Assembly: GCF_026914305.1 (NCBI RefSeq) | Contig: NZ_CP113866.1 | Location: forward strand, 690,183-754,182 | Length of the DNA stretch: 64,000 bases | Direction: 5' to 3' | Origin: Caldicellulosiruptor acetigenus | GTDB taxonomy: Bacteria; Bacillota; Thermoanaerobacteria; Caldicellulosiruptorales; Caldicellulosiruptoraceae | Part shown: positions 55,772 to 63,919 of the stretch, one piece after another | Numbering within the stretch: the stretch's first letter is position 1 | How the letters are laid out: every line of letters starts with the position of its first letter | Translations under genes and position numbers: made by a program | Notes under the pieces: generated by a model | Database searches by the model: none | What the model was told of the DNA's origin: nothing | The model's input: only the letters and a program-made list of their open reading frames with translations

Positions 55772-57453
55772 ATTTGGTAAAACTTGCAAAACAGCAGATT
55801 CAAGATGTAGTTCAAAATGCCATAAAAAACTGTATTGATAAAGGAATATTTGAGCTTGACAGCATTCCAGATATAATGATTGAAAAGCCGAAAGAGAAAT
55901 CTCACGGCGATTTTGCAACAAACATAGCAATGGAGCTTACAAGAAAACTAAAGAAAAATCCCCGGGAGATAGCCCAGAGCATTTTAAGCTCAGTTGATTT
56001 ATCAAATACTTTCATTGAAAAGGTTGAAGTTGCAGGGCCAGGATTTATAAATTTCTTTTTCAAAAAAGACTGGCTTTACAAAGTTGTGGATGTGATTTTG
56101 TCTGAAGGCGACGACTATGGAAAGGTAAATATTGGAAATAGCAAAAAAGTGATGGTTGAGTTTGTCTCGGCAAATCCGACTGGTCCTATGCACATGGGGA
56201 ATGCCCGCGGAGGTGCGCTTGGGGACTGCCTTGCAAACCTTTTAAAATGGGCAGGATACAATGTCACAAAAGAGTTTTATGTCAATGATGCTGGAAACCA
56301 GATAGAAAAGTTTGGACAGAGCCTTGAGATTAGATACAGACAGCTCAAGGGCGAAAATATAGAGCTTCCTGAAGATTGCTATCATGGTGAGGATATAATC
56401 GAAAGGGTAAAAGAATATTTAGATGAGCACGGGGATGATTTAGAGAACTTGTCCTCAGATGAGAGAAGGGAAAAACTTGTTGACTTTGCCCTAAAGAGAA
56501 ATATTTCGCTTATGAAAGAGCACTTGAGAAAATATGGCATAGAATATGATGTATGGTTTCATGAAAGTAGCCTTTATGAAAGTGGAGAAGTTTTTGAGAC
56601 AATTGAGGATTTAAAATCAAGAGGATACACGTACGAAAAAGACGGGGCGCTGTGGTTTGCAGCATCAAAGATAGATGAAAGCTTAAAAGATGAGGTTTTG
56701 ATAAGAGCAAATGGGATTCCAACCTATTTTGCAGCTGATATTGCTTATCACAGAAACAAGTTTGAAAAAAGAGGCTTTGACATTGTGATAGACATCTGGG
56801 GTGCTGACCATCACGGGCATGTTGCAAGAATGAAAGCTGCAATGAAGGCGCTTGGGATTGACCCAGAAAGGCTCATAGTTATTCTTATGCAGCTTGTAAG
56901 GCTGGTAAGAGGCAAAGAAATTGTCAGAATGTCAAAGAGAACTGGCAAGGCAATAACCCTTATTGACCTTATTGACGAAATAGGCAAAGACGCTGCAAGG
57001 TTTATGTTCAATACAAAATCAGCAGACACCCACATTGAGATAGATTTAGACCTTGTGACCCAGCAGACACTTGACAACCCTGTGTTTTATGTCCAATACG
57101 CTCATGCAAGAACATGCGGAATCCTTAGAGCTCTTTCAGAAGAGGGAATAGTGTTAGATAAAAGTAGAATAAAAGTAGAACTTTTGCAGCAAGAAGAAGA
57201 GCTTGAACTTTTGAAAAAGCTTTTAGAGCTTCCTGAAGAAATAGAGATAGCTGCAAAGAACTTAGACGTTAGCAGAGTGACAAAATATCTTTTAGATTTG
57301 GCATCTATGTTCCATGCCTTTTATAACGCGTGCAGAGTTAAAAATGAAAATGAAGATCTTATGTTTACAAGGCTTTCTCTTGTTGAGTGTGTGAGAATTG
57401 TCATAAAGAACATGCTAAGACTGCTTGGAGTTGACGCTCCAGAGAAAATGTAA
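55768..57453 (+). CDS. argS: Arginyl-tRNA synthetase
   Basis: Class I synthetase that charges tRNA-Arg. The N-terminal Add-1 domain (KPKEKSHGDFATNIAMEL), the HIGH-like motif SANPTGPMHMGNARGGALGD (HMGN), YGADHHGH-like WGADHHGHVARMK, the KMSK-like motif RMSKRTGKAIT and the C-terminal DALR domain are seen in order. It has 561 residues. The start is TTG 55768 inside the end of the DUF1934 gene, with strong coupling. A terminator follows. Confidence 0.96.
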   Translation: MNLVKLAKQQIQDVVQNAIKNCIDKGIFELDSIPDIMIEKPKEKSHGDFATNIAMELTRKLKKNPREIAQSILSSVDLSNTFIEKVEVAGPGFINFFFKKDWLYKVVDVILSEGDDYGKVNIGNSKKVMVEFVSANPTGPMHMGNARGGALGDCLANLLKWAGYNVTKEFYVNDAGNQIEKFGQSLEIRYRQLKGENIELPEDCYHGEDIIERVKEYLDEHGDDLENLSSDERREKLVDFALKRNISLMKEHLRKYGIEYDVWFHESSLYESGEVFETIEDLKSRGYTYEKDGALWFAASKIDESLKDEVLIRANGIPTYFAADIAYHRNKFEKRGFDIVIDIWGADHHGHVARMKAAMKALGIDPERLIVILMQLVRLVRGKEIVRMSKRTGKAITLIDLIDEIGKDAARFMFNTKSADTHIEIDLDLVTQQTLDNPVFYVQYAHARTCGILRALSEEGIVLDKSRIKVELLQQEEELELLKKLLELPEEIEIAAKNLDVSRVTKYLLDLASMFHAFYNACRVKNENEDLMFTRLSLVECVRIVIKNMLRLLGVDAPEKM

Positions 57454-57464
57454 TTGCTTTCGAT

Positions 57465-57507
57465 GTCTCTTGCCCATTTTTTACAAAGGGGTGAGAGACT
57501 TTTTTAT
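57465..57507 (+). terminator. Terminator after argS
   Basis: GTCTCT (57465-57470) with AGAGAC (57494-57499), extended by CCC/GGG pairs, then TTTTTTATT. Confidence 0.8.
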
Positions 57508-57546
57508 TTATTTTTCACGAAAATCTGATTAAAATTATTTAATCTA

Positions 57547-57576
57547 TTGTTTGTTTTTTGAAGCATGTGGTATAAT
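57547..57576 (+). promoter_or_regulatory. Promoter of the CapK-like gene
   Basis: TTGTTT (57547-57552), an 18-base spacer and TGGTATAAT with an extended -10 (57568-57576). Confidence 0.6.
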
Positions 57577-57617
57577 TTGAATAGTAAATTAAAAAAGTTC
57601 GATTGGGAGTTTAGGAT

Positions 57618-59033
57618 ATGGATTTTATTGGATTGCTTATAAGAAACGTATTCTTTTCTTTAATGGAAATTTTTAAAGGAAACACAATAAGAAAGAAACT
57701 AAGGATTTTGTCACAAAATAGCAGAGCTTCTCAAGAAAAAATTGAAGATGTTCAAAGAGAAGAGCTCAAAAAGCTGTTGTTGTATTGTATTGAACACGTC
57801 CCAGCATATAAAAAGTACGACTATCTCAAAAAAGATATAGAAGCTTGTCCAGAAATGGCTTTAAAAGAATTTCCCATCTTGGAGAAAAAAGAGTTTTCGG
57901 AAAACAGAGATTTTTACTTATCAGAAAAAGCAGATCTTTCAAAGTGCATCTTAAATAGAACAGGCGGGTCTACAGGCGAGCCAGTGAAGTTTTACATGGA
58001 CAGAGAAACTGTTGAGTGGTACGAAGCAGCAAGGTATTTGGGACTTTCGTGGTGGGGGATAAACATTGGTGATAGGTGTCTGATGCTTTGGGCATCAAGA
58101 AATGACATGGGTTATGTTAAGGATTTGAAAGGAAAAATTAAAGAGCGAGTGCTGAAAAATAGGCTTATAATTTCTTCATGGGATATAAACGAGAAAACCA
58201 TAAAGGAGATTGCAAAAAGAATCAAGAGATTTAAGCCTTTATATATATACGCATATCCTTCTGCAGCATATAAACTTGCATATCTTTTAAAAGAAAATGG
58301 TATAGACTTGAAGCTAAAGCTCAAGGGAGTTGTCACCACAGCTGAAAATTTATATGAATACCAAAAGGATTTAATTCAAGAAATATTTAAATGCCCTGTG
58401 ATAAACGAATACGGTGCGAGGGATGGTGGAATAATTGCATATCAATGTCCAAAAGGTAAGATGCATTTGATGACCTTGACAGGATTTTATGAGTTTGTAG
58501 ATATCGAAGGATTAGAGAATGAAAAGAGAAAGTCAATCTTGGTAACAGATCTTCATAATTATGTAATGCCAAGACTAAGATATAGACTTGGCGATGTGGT
58601 GACTCTTGATGATGAAAGCTGTGACTGCGGTATAGGATTTCCAACTATTAAGGAAATAGATGGTAGGATTGATGAGATATTTGTCACAAAGAATGGAGAG
58701 GTTTATGACAGCCACTTTTTCAATATATTAGCAAGAGAGATGGAAGGAGTGCTGCAGTATCAGCTTGTTCAGCATGATTTGGAGAATATGACGCTCAGGA
58801 TTGTAAAAGGTAAGGGATTTGATGAAAGTGAGGTTACCAGATTTGTAGAAAGTATTAAGAGCAAATTTGGTGATATTTCTATAAAGATTGATTATGTCAA
58901 TGAAATTGAATGTGGTCCTTCTGGAAAGGTTAGATATATAGTGAGAGAATACAAAATTCCAGCGATGAGGGCTTTACTCTCGTTTTTAAAGATAGCAGTT
59001 TCTGTACTTACAGTATTCACTTTTGATTTGTAA
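57618..59033 (+). CDS. CapK/PaaK-like adenylate-forming enzyme
   Basis: Related to phenylacetate-CoA ligase and to CapK proteins of polysaccharide loci. Family segments are LKKLLLYCIEHVPAYKKY, the ATP-binding loop NRTGGSTGEPVKFYMD, WWGINIGDRCLMLWAS, VVTTAENLYEYQKDLIQEIF and CPVINEYGARDGGIIAYQCP. The C-terminus has GPSGKVRYIVREYK with the expected lysine-containing subdomain. It has 471 residues. It is a lone gene with its own promoter. No polysaccharide gene is adjacent, so the substrate cannot be guessed. Confidence 0.85.
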   Translation: MDFIGLLIRNVFFSLMEIFKGNTIRKKLRILSQNSRASQEKIEDVQREELKKLLLYCIEHVPAYKKYDYLKKDIEACPEMALKEFPILEKKEFSENRDFYLSEKADLSKCILNRTGGSTGEPVKFYMDRETVEWYEAARYLGLSWWGINIGDRCLMLWASRNDMGYVKDLKGKIKERVLKNRLIISSWDINEKTIKEIAKRIKRFKPLYIYAYPSAAYKLAYLLKENGIDLKLKLKGVVTTAENLYEYQKDLIQEIFKCPVINEYGARDGGIIAYQCPKGKMHLMTLTGFYEFVDIEGLENEKRKSILVTDLHNYVMPRLRYRLGDVVTLDDESCDCGIGFPTIKEIDGRIDEIFVTKNGEVYDSHFFNILAREMEGVLQYQLVQHDLENMTLRIVKGKGFDESEVTRFVESIKSKFGDISIKIDYVNEIECGPSGKVRYIVREYKIPAMRALLSFLKIAVSVLTVFTFDL

Positions 59034-59098
59034 TTAATTTTGGTTGCTATATTTTCAATTTTAATAAAAATTATGTAGCAAGGGAGGATGGTTGTAAG

Positions 59099-60688
59099 AT
59101 GAATTTAAGAAGACCAAATGCAAATGAAGCAACAGGCACTTTTAACCGCTCAAAAGATGTTGTGCCAATGTCAGGAATTTGTACAAGGTGTGTGGATGGG
59201 TGTCAGGGAAACTGTGAAATCTTTTTGGCCTCTTTTAGAGGAAGAGAGGTTTTGTATCCAGGACCATTTGGAGAAGTTACTGCAGGTGCTGACAAGAATT
59301 ACCCTGTTGATTATTCGCATCTCAATATTCAGGGTTATGCTGTTGGAGCAAAAGGACTTCCTGAAGGTATTGAGCCAAATCCAGACACAGCTATATTCCC
59401 CAATGTTGACACAACAACCGAGTATGGCTGGGAAAAGAAGGTTAAAATGAAGGTACCCATATTCACTGGTGCTCTTGGTTCAACAGAGATTGCACGCAAA
59501 AACTGGGAACATTTTGCTGTTGGTGCTGCTATTTCAGGCATTACACTTGTTTGTGGTGAGAATGTGTGTGGGGTCGATCCAGAACTTGAGCTCACATCAG
59601 ATGGCAAGGTCAAAAAGTCTCCTGAGATGGACAGGAGAATAAATACATATAAGAGATTCTATGAAGGCTGGGGCGAGATTTTGGTCCAGATGAATGTTGA
59701 GGATACTCGCCTTGGAGTTGCAGAGTATGTAATTGAAAAGCACGGGCTTGACACAATTGAGCTCAAGTGGGGTCAGGGTGCAAAGTGTATAGGTGGTGAG
59801 ATAAAAGTAAAGAGCTTAGAGAGGGCTTTAGAGCTCAAAAAGAGAGGATATGTTGTTTTGCCAGACCCAACACAAAAAGATGTTCAGGAAGCGTTCAAAA
59901 AAGGAGCTATTAGAGAGTTTGAAAGACATTCAAGGCTTGGATTTGTTGAAAAGGAAAGCTTTTTGAAAGAAGTTGAACGGCTCAGAAGTCTTGGATTTAA
60001 GAGAATAACACTCAAAACTGGAGCATATTCAGCTGTTGAGCTTGCAATGGCACTGAGGTTTGGCGCTGAGGCAAAACTTGATTTGATAACAATTGATGGT
60101 GCACCAGGTGGAACAGGCATGAGTCCGTGGCCAATGATGAACGAGTGGGGAATTCCAACATTCTACTTAGAAGCTCTGGCATATCAGTTTGCTGAAAAGC
60201 TTACAAAGAAAGGCTTTAGAGTTCCTGACCTTGCAATTGCAGGTGGTTTTTCAACTGAGGATGGTGTGTTCAAGGCAATTGCAATGGGTGCACCATATGT
60301 AAAAGCTGTTTGTATGGGAAGAGCTTTGATGATACCAGGCATGGTAGGCAAGAATATTGAAAAGTGGCTAAAAGAAGGCAATCTTCCAAAGACAGTATCC
60401 AAGTATGGTTCAACACCCGAAGAAATATTCATAACATATGAAGAGCTGCGTGAAAAGTATGGTGATGAGATAAAGAACATACCTCTTGGCGCAATTGGTA
60501 TCTATACGTTTGTACAAAAGTTCAAAACAGGTTTGCAGCAGCTCATGGCAGGGTCAAGAAACTTCAGAATCTCTACAATTTCAAGAAAAGACCTTATTGC
60601 CCTCACTGAAGATGCGGCTAAAATATCAGGTATTCCGTATGTGATGGATGCCTACAGAGAAGAGGCAGAAAGAATTTTAGAAGAATAA
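59099..60688 (+). CDS. Glutamate synthase-related FMN protein
   Basis: Member of the FMN-binding glutamate synthase family (COG0069), resembling the central and FMN domains of GltB without the amidotransferase domain. An N-terminal cysteine cluster CTRCVDGCQGNC (residues 29-40) may bind Fe-S. The FMN barrel has TGALGSTEIARKNWEHFAVG, ELKWGQGAKCIGGEIK, ITIDGAPGGTGMSPWPMMNE and IAGGFSTEDGVFKAIAMGA. It has 529 residues, transcribed alone. Because the glutaminase part is missing, it may use ammonia or another partner, or catalyse a different reaction. Confidence 0.9.
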   Translation: MNLRRPNANEATGTFNRSKDVVPMSGICTRCVDGCQGNCEIFLASFRGREVLYPGPFGEVTAGADKNYPVDYSHLNIQGYAVGAKGLPEGIEPNPDTAIFPNVDTTTEYGWEKKVKMKVPIFTGALGSTEIARKNWEHFAVGAAISGITLVCGENVCGVDPELELTSDGKVKKSPEMDRRINTYKRFYEGWGEILVQMNVEDTRLGVAEYVIEKHGLDTIELKWGQGAKCIGGEIKVKSLERALELKKRGYVVLPDPTQKDVQEAFKKGAIREFERHSRLGFVEKESFLKEVERLRSLGFKRITLKTGAYSAVELAMALRFGAEAKLDLITIDGAPGGTGMSPWPMMNEWGIPTFYLEALAYQFAEKLTKKGFRVPDLAIAGGFSTEDGVFKAIAMGAPYVKAVCMGRALMIPGMVGKNIEKWLKEGNLPKTVSKYGSTPEEIFITYEELREKYGDEIKNIPLGAIGIYTFVQKFKTGLQQLMAGSRNFRISTISRKDLIALTEDAAKISGIPYVMDAYREEAERILEE

Positions 60689-60806
60689 ATAAAAACTAAA
60701 AGGAAGCGTCTAAAAACAAAATTCTGAATCCATTATTTTCCAATATATAGCCAAAACTAGACAAATAAAGTACTAAATACTATAATGAAAAAGATACTAT
60801 GAGAAA

Positions 60807-60838
60807 GGGGCTGTCTAGATTGGACAGCCCCCTTTTTA
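60807..60838 (+). terminator. Terminator upstream of tRNA-Trp
   Basis: GGGGCTGTC (60807-60815) and GACAGCCCC (60823-60831) form a perfect 9-bp stem with a 7-base loop, followed by CTTTTTATG. It probably ends the FMN-protein transcript. Confidence 0.85.
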
Positions 60839-60854
60839 TGCTTTTTTTAGATAT

Positions 60855-60890
60855 AAAAAAGCCTTCCTTCTGCCACCTTACCCGGAAGAC
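60855..60890 (-). terminator. Terminator of the tRNA-Trp gene
   Basis: On the minus strand, GTCTTCC pairs with GGAAGGC (plus positions 60884-60890 and 60861-60867), followed by a run of T (plus-strand A run 60855-60860). Confidence 0.65.
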
Positions 60891-60909
60891 CTTTTCCTTA
60901 TGCTTTTTA

Positions 60910-60985
60910 TGGCAGGGGCGGAGGGACTCGAACCCCCAGCCAACGGTTTTGGAGACCGCTACTCTACCAATTGAGCTACGCCCCT
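60910..60985 (-). tRNA. tRNA-Trp (anticodon CCA)
   Basis: On the minus strand the acceptor AGGGGCG pairs with CGCCCCT, then G and an encoded CCA. The D-arm (TAGCTCAATTGGTAGAGTA), anticodon loop CTCCAAA with anticodon CCA and T-loop GGTTCGAGTCC are all present. It is 76 bases including CCA. It stands alone, not beside secE-nusG as in some bacteria. Confidence 0.97.
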
Positions 60986-61129
60986 ACACTTATTTTATTA
61001 TAAGGGAAGAGATGTAGAATTGTCAATATCTTTTTAGGATACACTTTTGAAAAGTTAAAGAAAAAACAAGATATACTGGGTATAAATTAAATTTAAAGAT
61101 AATAATGGTTTGGTTTTGAGTAAGATTTG

Positions 61130-61138
61130 TGATATAAT
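61130..61138 (+). promoter_or_regulatory. Extended -10 promoter of the GH4 gene
   Basis: TGATATAAT, about 36 bases before the start codon. No strong -35 is seen. Confidence 0.5.
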
Positions 61139-61173
61139 TTATTTGAAATTCACAATTATTATAGGAGTGAGTA

Positions 61174-62568
61174 ATGTTGAATACCACATCAGAACAACAA
61201 AAACAAATCAATATAGCATACATTGGTGGGGGTTCACGCGGCTGGGCATGGAGGTTGATGACTGATTTAGCTTTAGAGAAGGACCTGGGTGGTACTGTGA
61301 GACTTTACGACATTGACTTTGAAGCTGCCAAGACCAACGAAGTAATAGGCAATAAACTATCAAGCAAACCTGAAGTAGTAGGGAAGTGGCAATATGTTGC
61401 TGTAGGGAGTTTAGATGAAGCTTTATATGGAGCAGATTTTGTTATCATTTCAATTTTGCCTGGGACTTTTGAAGAGATGTATTCAGATGTCCATGCTCCT
61501 GAGAAATATGGTATATACCAATCTGTAGGAGACACAACAGGACCAGGTGGTCTTATTAGAGGACTTAGGACTGTTCCTATGTATGTTGAATTTGCAGAAG
61601 CTATAAAGAGAAATTGTCCAGATGCTTGGGTTATCAATTACACAAATCCAATGGCTATATGCTTAAAAGCCCTATATGAGGTATTTCCTAAAATAAAAGC
61701 TTTTGGCTGCTGTCATGAAGTTTTTGGTACACAAAAGCTTTTGACAGAGGTTGTAAAAGAATTTTTAGGAGAAGAAAGAGAAATCTCAAGAAGAGAAATC
61801 AAGGTGAATGTTCTTGGTATAAATCATTTTACGTGGTTTGACAAAGCATCATACAAAACTCACGATTTATTCCCTCTTTACAAAGAATTCGTGAACAAAT
61901 ACTATGAAGAAGGTTTTGAAAAAACAAAAGGCTTGTGGGAAAAAGATTATTTTGCTTCTGCAAATAGAGTAAAGTTTGACTTATTTAAACGCTTTGGACT
62001 TATTGCTGCAGCAGGTGATAGACACTTGGCTGAATTTGTTCCTTACATTTATCTTACAGACAAAGAGACAGTTTATAAATGGAAATTCAACTTAACACCT
62101 GTCGAATGGCGAATTAAACACAGAGAAGAATTGATTAAACTTAGCAAAGAATATGCATCTGACCAAAAAGAAGTTCCATTGAATCCTTCTGGAGAAGAAG
62201 GAGTCATGCAGATGAAAGCTATTTTAGGTTTGGATACGTTGGTGACAAACGTGAATTTGCCAAATATGGGTCAAATACCAAACCTTCCGATAGGTGTTAT
62301 AGTTGAGACAAATGCAGTATTCACACATGATGACGTCAGACCAGTTTATGCAGGAAAGCTGCCTTCAGATTTAGCAAGCATAATGACAAGACATATCAGC
62401 AATCAAGAGCTTATAGTTAAAGCTGCTTTAGAAAAGGACTTAAGCCTTGCAAAAAGAGCATTCTTAAATGACCCTGCAGTTGAGAGACTACCGCAGAACA
62501 AAGCTGAGCAGCTTTTTGAAGAGATGATAAATAACACTAAAAAGTATCTGGCATATTTAAACTTGTAA
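61174..62568 (+). CDS. GH4 alpha-glucosidase-type hydrolase (CHEV motif)
   Basis: NAD+ and metal-dependent GH4 enzyme. The N-terminal dinucleotide motif is IAYIGGGSRGWAWRLMTDLA, followed by GDTTGPGGLIRGLRTVP and the metal-ligand motif GCCHEVFG (C180). CHEV marks alpha-glucosidases in the published GH4 scheme, unlike CHSV in the paralogue at 6859. GINHFTWF and AAGDRHLAEFVPYIY are also family features. It has 464 residues, with no signal peptide. ATG 61174 follows ATAGGAGTGAG. It is transcribed alone, between tRNA-Trp and a mobile-element scar. Confidence 0.9.
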   Translation: MLNTTSEQQKQINIAYIGGGSRGWAWRLMTDLALEKDLGGTVRLYDIDFEAAKTNEVIGNKLSSKPEVVGKWQYVAVGSLDEALYGADFVIISILPGTFEEMYSDVHAPEKYGIYQSVGDTTGPGGLIRGLRTVPMYVEFAEAIKRNCPDAWVINYTNPMAICLKALYEVFPKIKAFGCCHEVFGTQKLLTEVVKEFLGEEREISRREIKVNVLGINHFTWFDKASYKTHDLFPLYKEFVNKYYEEGFEKTKGLWEKDYFASANRVKFDLFKRFGLIAAAGDRHLAEFVPYIYLTDKETVYKWKFNLTPVEWRIKHREELIKLSKEYASDQKEVPLNPSGEEGVMQMKAILGLDTLVTNVNLPNMGQIPNLPIGVIVETNAVFTHDDVRPVYAGKLPSDLASIMTRHISNQELIVKAALEKDLSLAKRAFLNDPAVERLPQNKAEQLFEEMINNTKKYLAYLNL

Positions 62569-62598
62569 GGATTACAACAATTTCAAAAATGGCTATTT

Positions 62599-62638
62599 GG
62601 GGCTTGTTAGGTGTCTCATAACGAGCCCCTTTATTTTT
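62599..62638 (+). terminator. Terminator after the second GH4 gene
   Basis: GGGGCTTGTTA (62599-62609) pairs with TAACGAGCCCC (62619-62629) with one G-T pair, then TTTATTTTTGT. Confidence 0.88.
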
Positions 62639-62851
62639 GTACTATATTTGAATTTGAAATTCTAAATTAATAGCTTTTCAAATCTGAGAAATCAAAAAAG
62701 AGTTTCGCTTATATCTATTTAATGCTATAATATGCAAGAAGGAAACATTATTAATATTAACCGGAATTCATTCATGGTTTGTCAAGTTTATTACAGAACA
62801 CAACATAATACAGCAAAGAAGGTGGTTCGGGTGGAAACAAAGTTGTGTCAT

Positions 62852-63078
62852 AATAAAATCCATCTCACGACTATGTCAGAAAGCTAAACCTGTATAATCA
62901 GTTTAAAGTCAAGGAGTATTGGATTGTAAATCCAAACAACCAAACAATCTTTGTATACAGACTCAAAGACAATGAAGATTACTTGCTGCCAGAAGTTTAC
63001 ACATTCAATGACAAAGTCAAAGTTGGTATCTTTGAAGACCTTATAATAGACTTTGTACAAATCAAAGAGGTGTTATAA
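62852..63078 (+). pseudogene. Uma2 (DUF820) endonuclease-like fragment
   Basis: The frame after a stop codon at 62849 reads NPSHDYVRKLNLYNQFKVKE, then YWIVNPNNQTIFVYRL and VGIFEDLIIDFVQIKEVL to a normal stop. This is the C-terminal half of a Uma2-family protein, a PD-(D/E)XK nuclease-like group. The N-terminal half is absent. The preceding 62640-62850 holds no recognisable gene. Confidence 0.75.
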
Positions 63079-63124
63079 AATGCCTGTCAATATTATTCCA
63101 AACCTCAGACCTCTTGAAAACAAC

Positions 63125-63168
63125 TGGCGCGCCCAGGAGGACTTGAACCCCCAACCCTCAGAGCCGTA
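63125..63168 (-). other. 3' fragment of a tRNA gene, probably tRNA-Arg: candidate attachment site
   Basis: On the minus strand this holds the anticodon 3' side, the T-arm GGGGGTTCAAGTCCTCC, acceptor GGGCGC, discriminator G and encoded CCA. The loop remnant CTACGGC would fit an ACG anticodon (Arg) if complete. Upstream (5' in the tRNA) the sequence changes at once into integrase-derived DNA. A tRNA 3' end beside a tyrosine integrase is the usual product of site-specific integration. The fragment cannot fold into a whole tRNA. Confidence 0.75.
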
Positions 63169-63720
63169 TTCTATTCTTCTACTATTAAGACTTTCATTTC
63201 CTTTTCACTGGTGTTTTTTTGGTAAAGTAGTTGCTTAACTGACATTTCACACAATGAGTCCGTTTTTAATTGCTTGATTTAAAGCTTAATGTAAGATGAC
63301 ATGAATATGCTTGATTCTTTTTGTTGAAAGACCTACTTTGTGTTTTTCATTGTAAAGCATTTGCAGATTTTCTGGACGCAAATCTTTGAGTTTATATTTT
63401 CCAAGTAGAGGATTTATGTGATTTTTTATTATGCTTTCATAATCATCAAAAGTTGATTCGTTAATTTGATTTTTTTTGTACTGATGCAGCCAAATGTTAA
63501 GCCAATTTTCAAGTGTAATATTATTGTCAGTTATTAAAATTCCCTGTTTAATTTCATTTGGTGCTTGATTTATTTTATCAGCCACTTCTTGTCTTGTTCT
63601 GCCATAAAAGAATTTCTTTTTTTTATTTCCTTTTTCATCATAGCCAACAGTAATAAAGCCACACCATCTTCCATCTTTTCTTTTGAAAATACTGCCTTCA
63701 CCTTTACCGCGCCTTCCCAT
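63169..63720 (-). pseudogene. Decayed tyrosine recombinase (phage-type integrase)
   Basis: An open frame of 144 codons starts at 63720 with MGRRGKGEGSIFKRKDGRWC and holds the N-terminal arm-binding and SAM-like core-binding domains (NWLNIWLHQYKKNQINESTF, HINPLLGKYKLKDLRPENLQ). It ends HVILH at a TAA at 63286 that replaces a sense codon. Beyond it the same frame continues ALNQAIKNGLIV, stop, NVS, stop, ATTLPKK, then with a shift EMKVLIVEE, and runs into the tRNA fragment at 63168. The catalytic R-H-R-Y domain is absent. The protein is therefore non-functional and marks a lost integrated element. Confidence 0.85.
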
Positions 63721-63849
63721 TATTACACCTCTCCCAGAGAAAAAGGTTTTACAATTTAAAACTTCTTACAAAAAATGGTATCAGAAATAATGTTCCTGTC
63801 AACCTCTCTTTCATCAACCAAAAATAAAAGAGTTTGTCTATAGCTTATT

Positions 63850-63886
63850 AAGGCAGAGAACGGATTTCCTCTGCCTTTTTTATTTT
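63850..63886 (+). terminator. Terminator in the gap before the last gene
   Basis: AAGGCAGAG (63850-63858) and CTCTGCCTT (63869-63877) form a 9-bp stem, followed by TTTATTTT. Confidence 0.8.
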
Positions 63887-63919
63887 GAACCAAATTTTTT
63901 TTGAGGAGGGTTAAGGGAA

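Noticed and set aside
63125-63168. Functional tRNA gene
   Set aside because: Only the 3' half is present. The D-arm and 5' acceptor strand are replaced by integrase-derived sequence.
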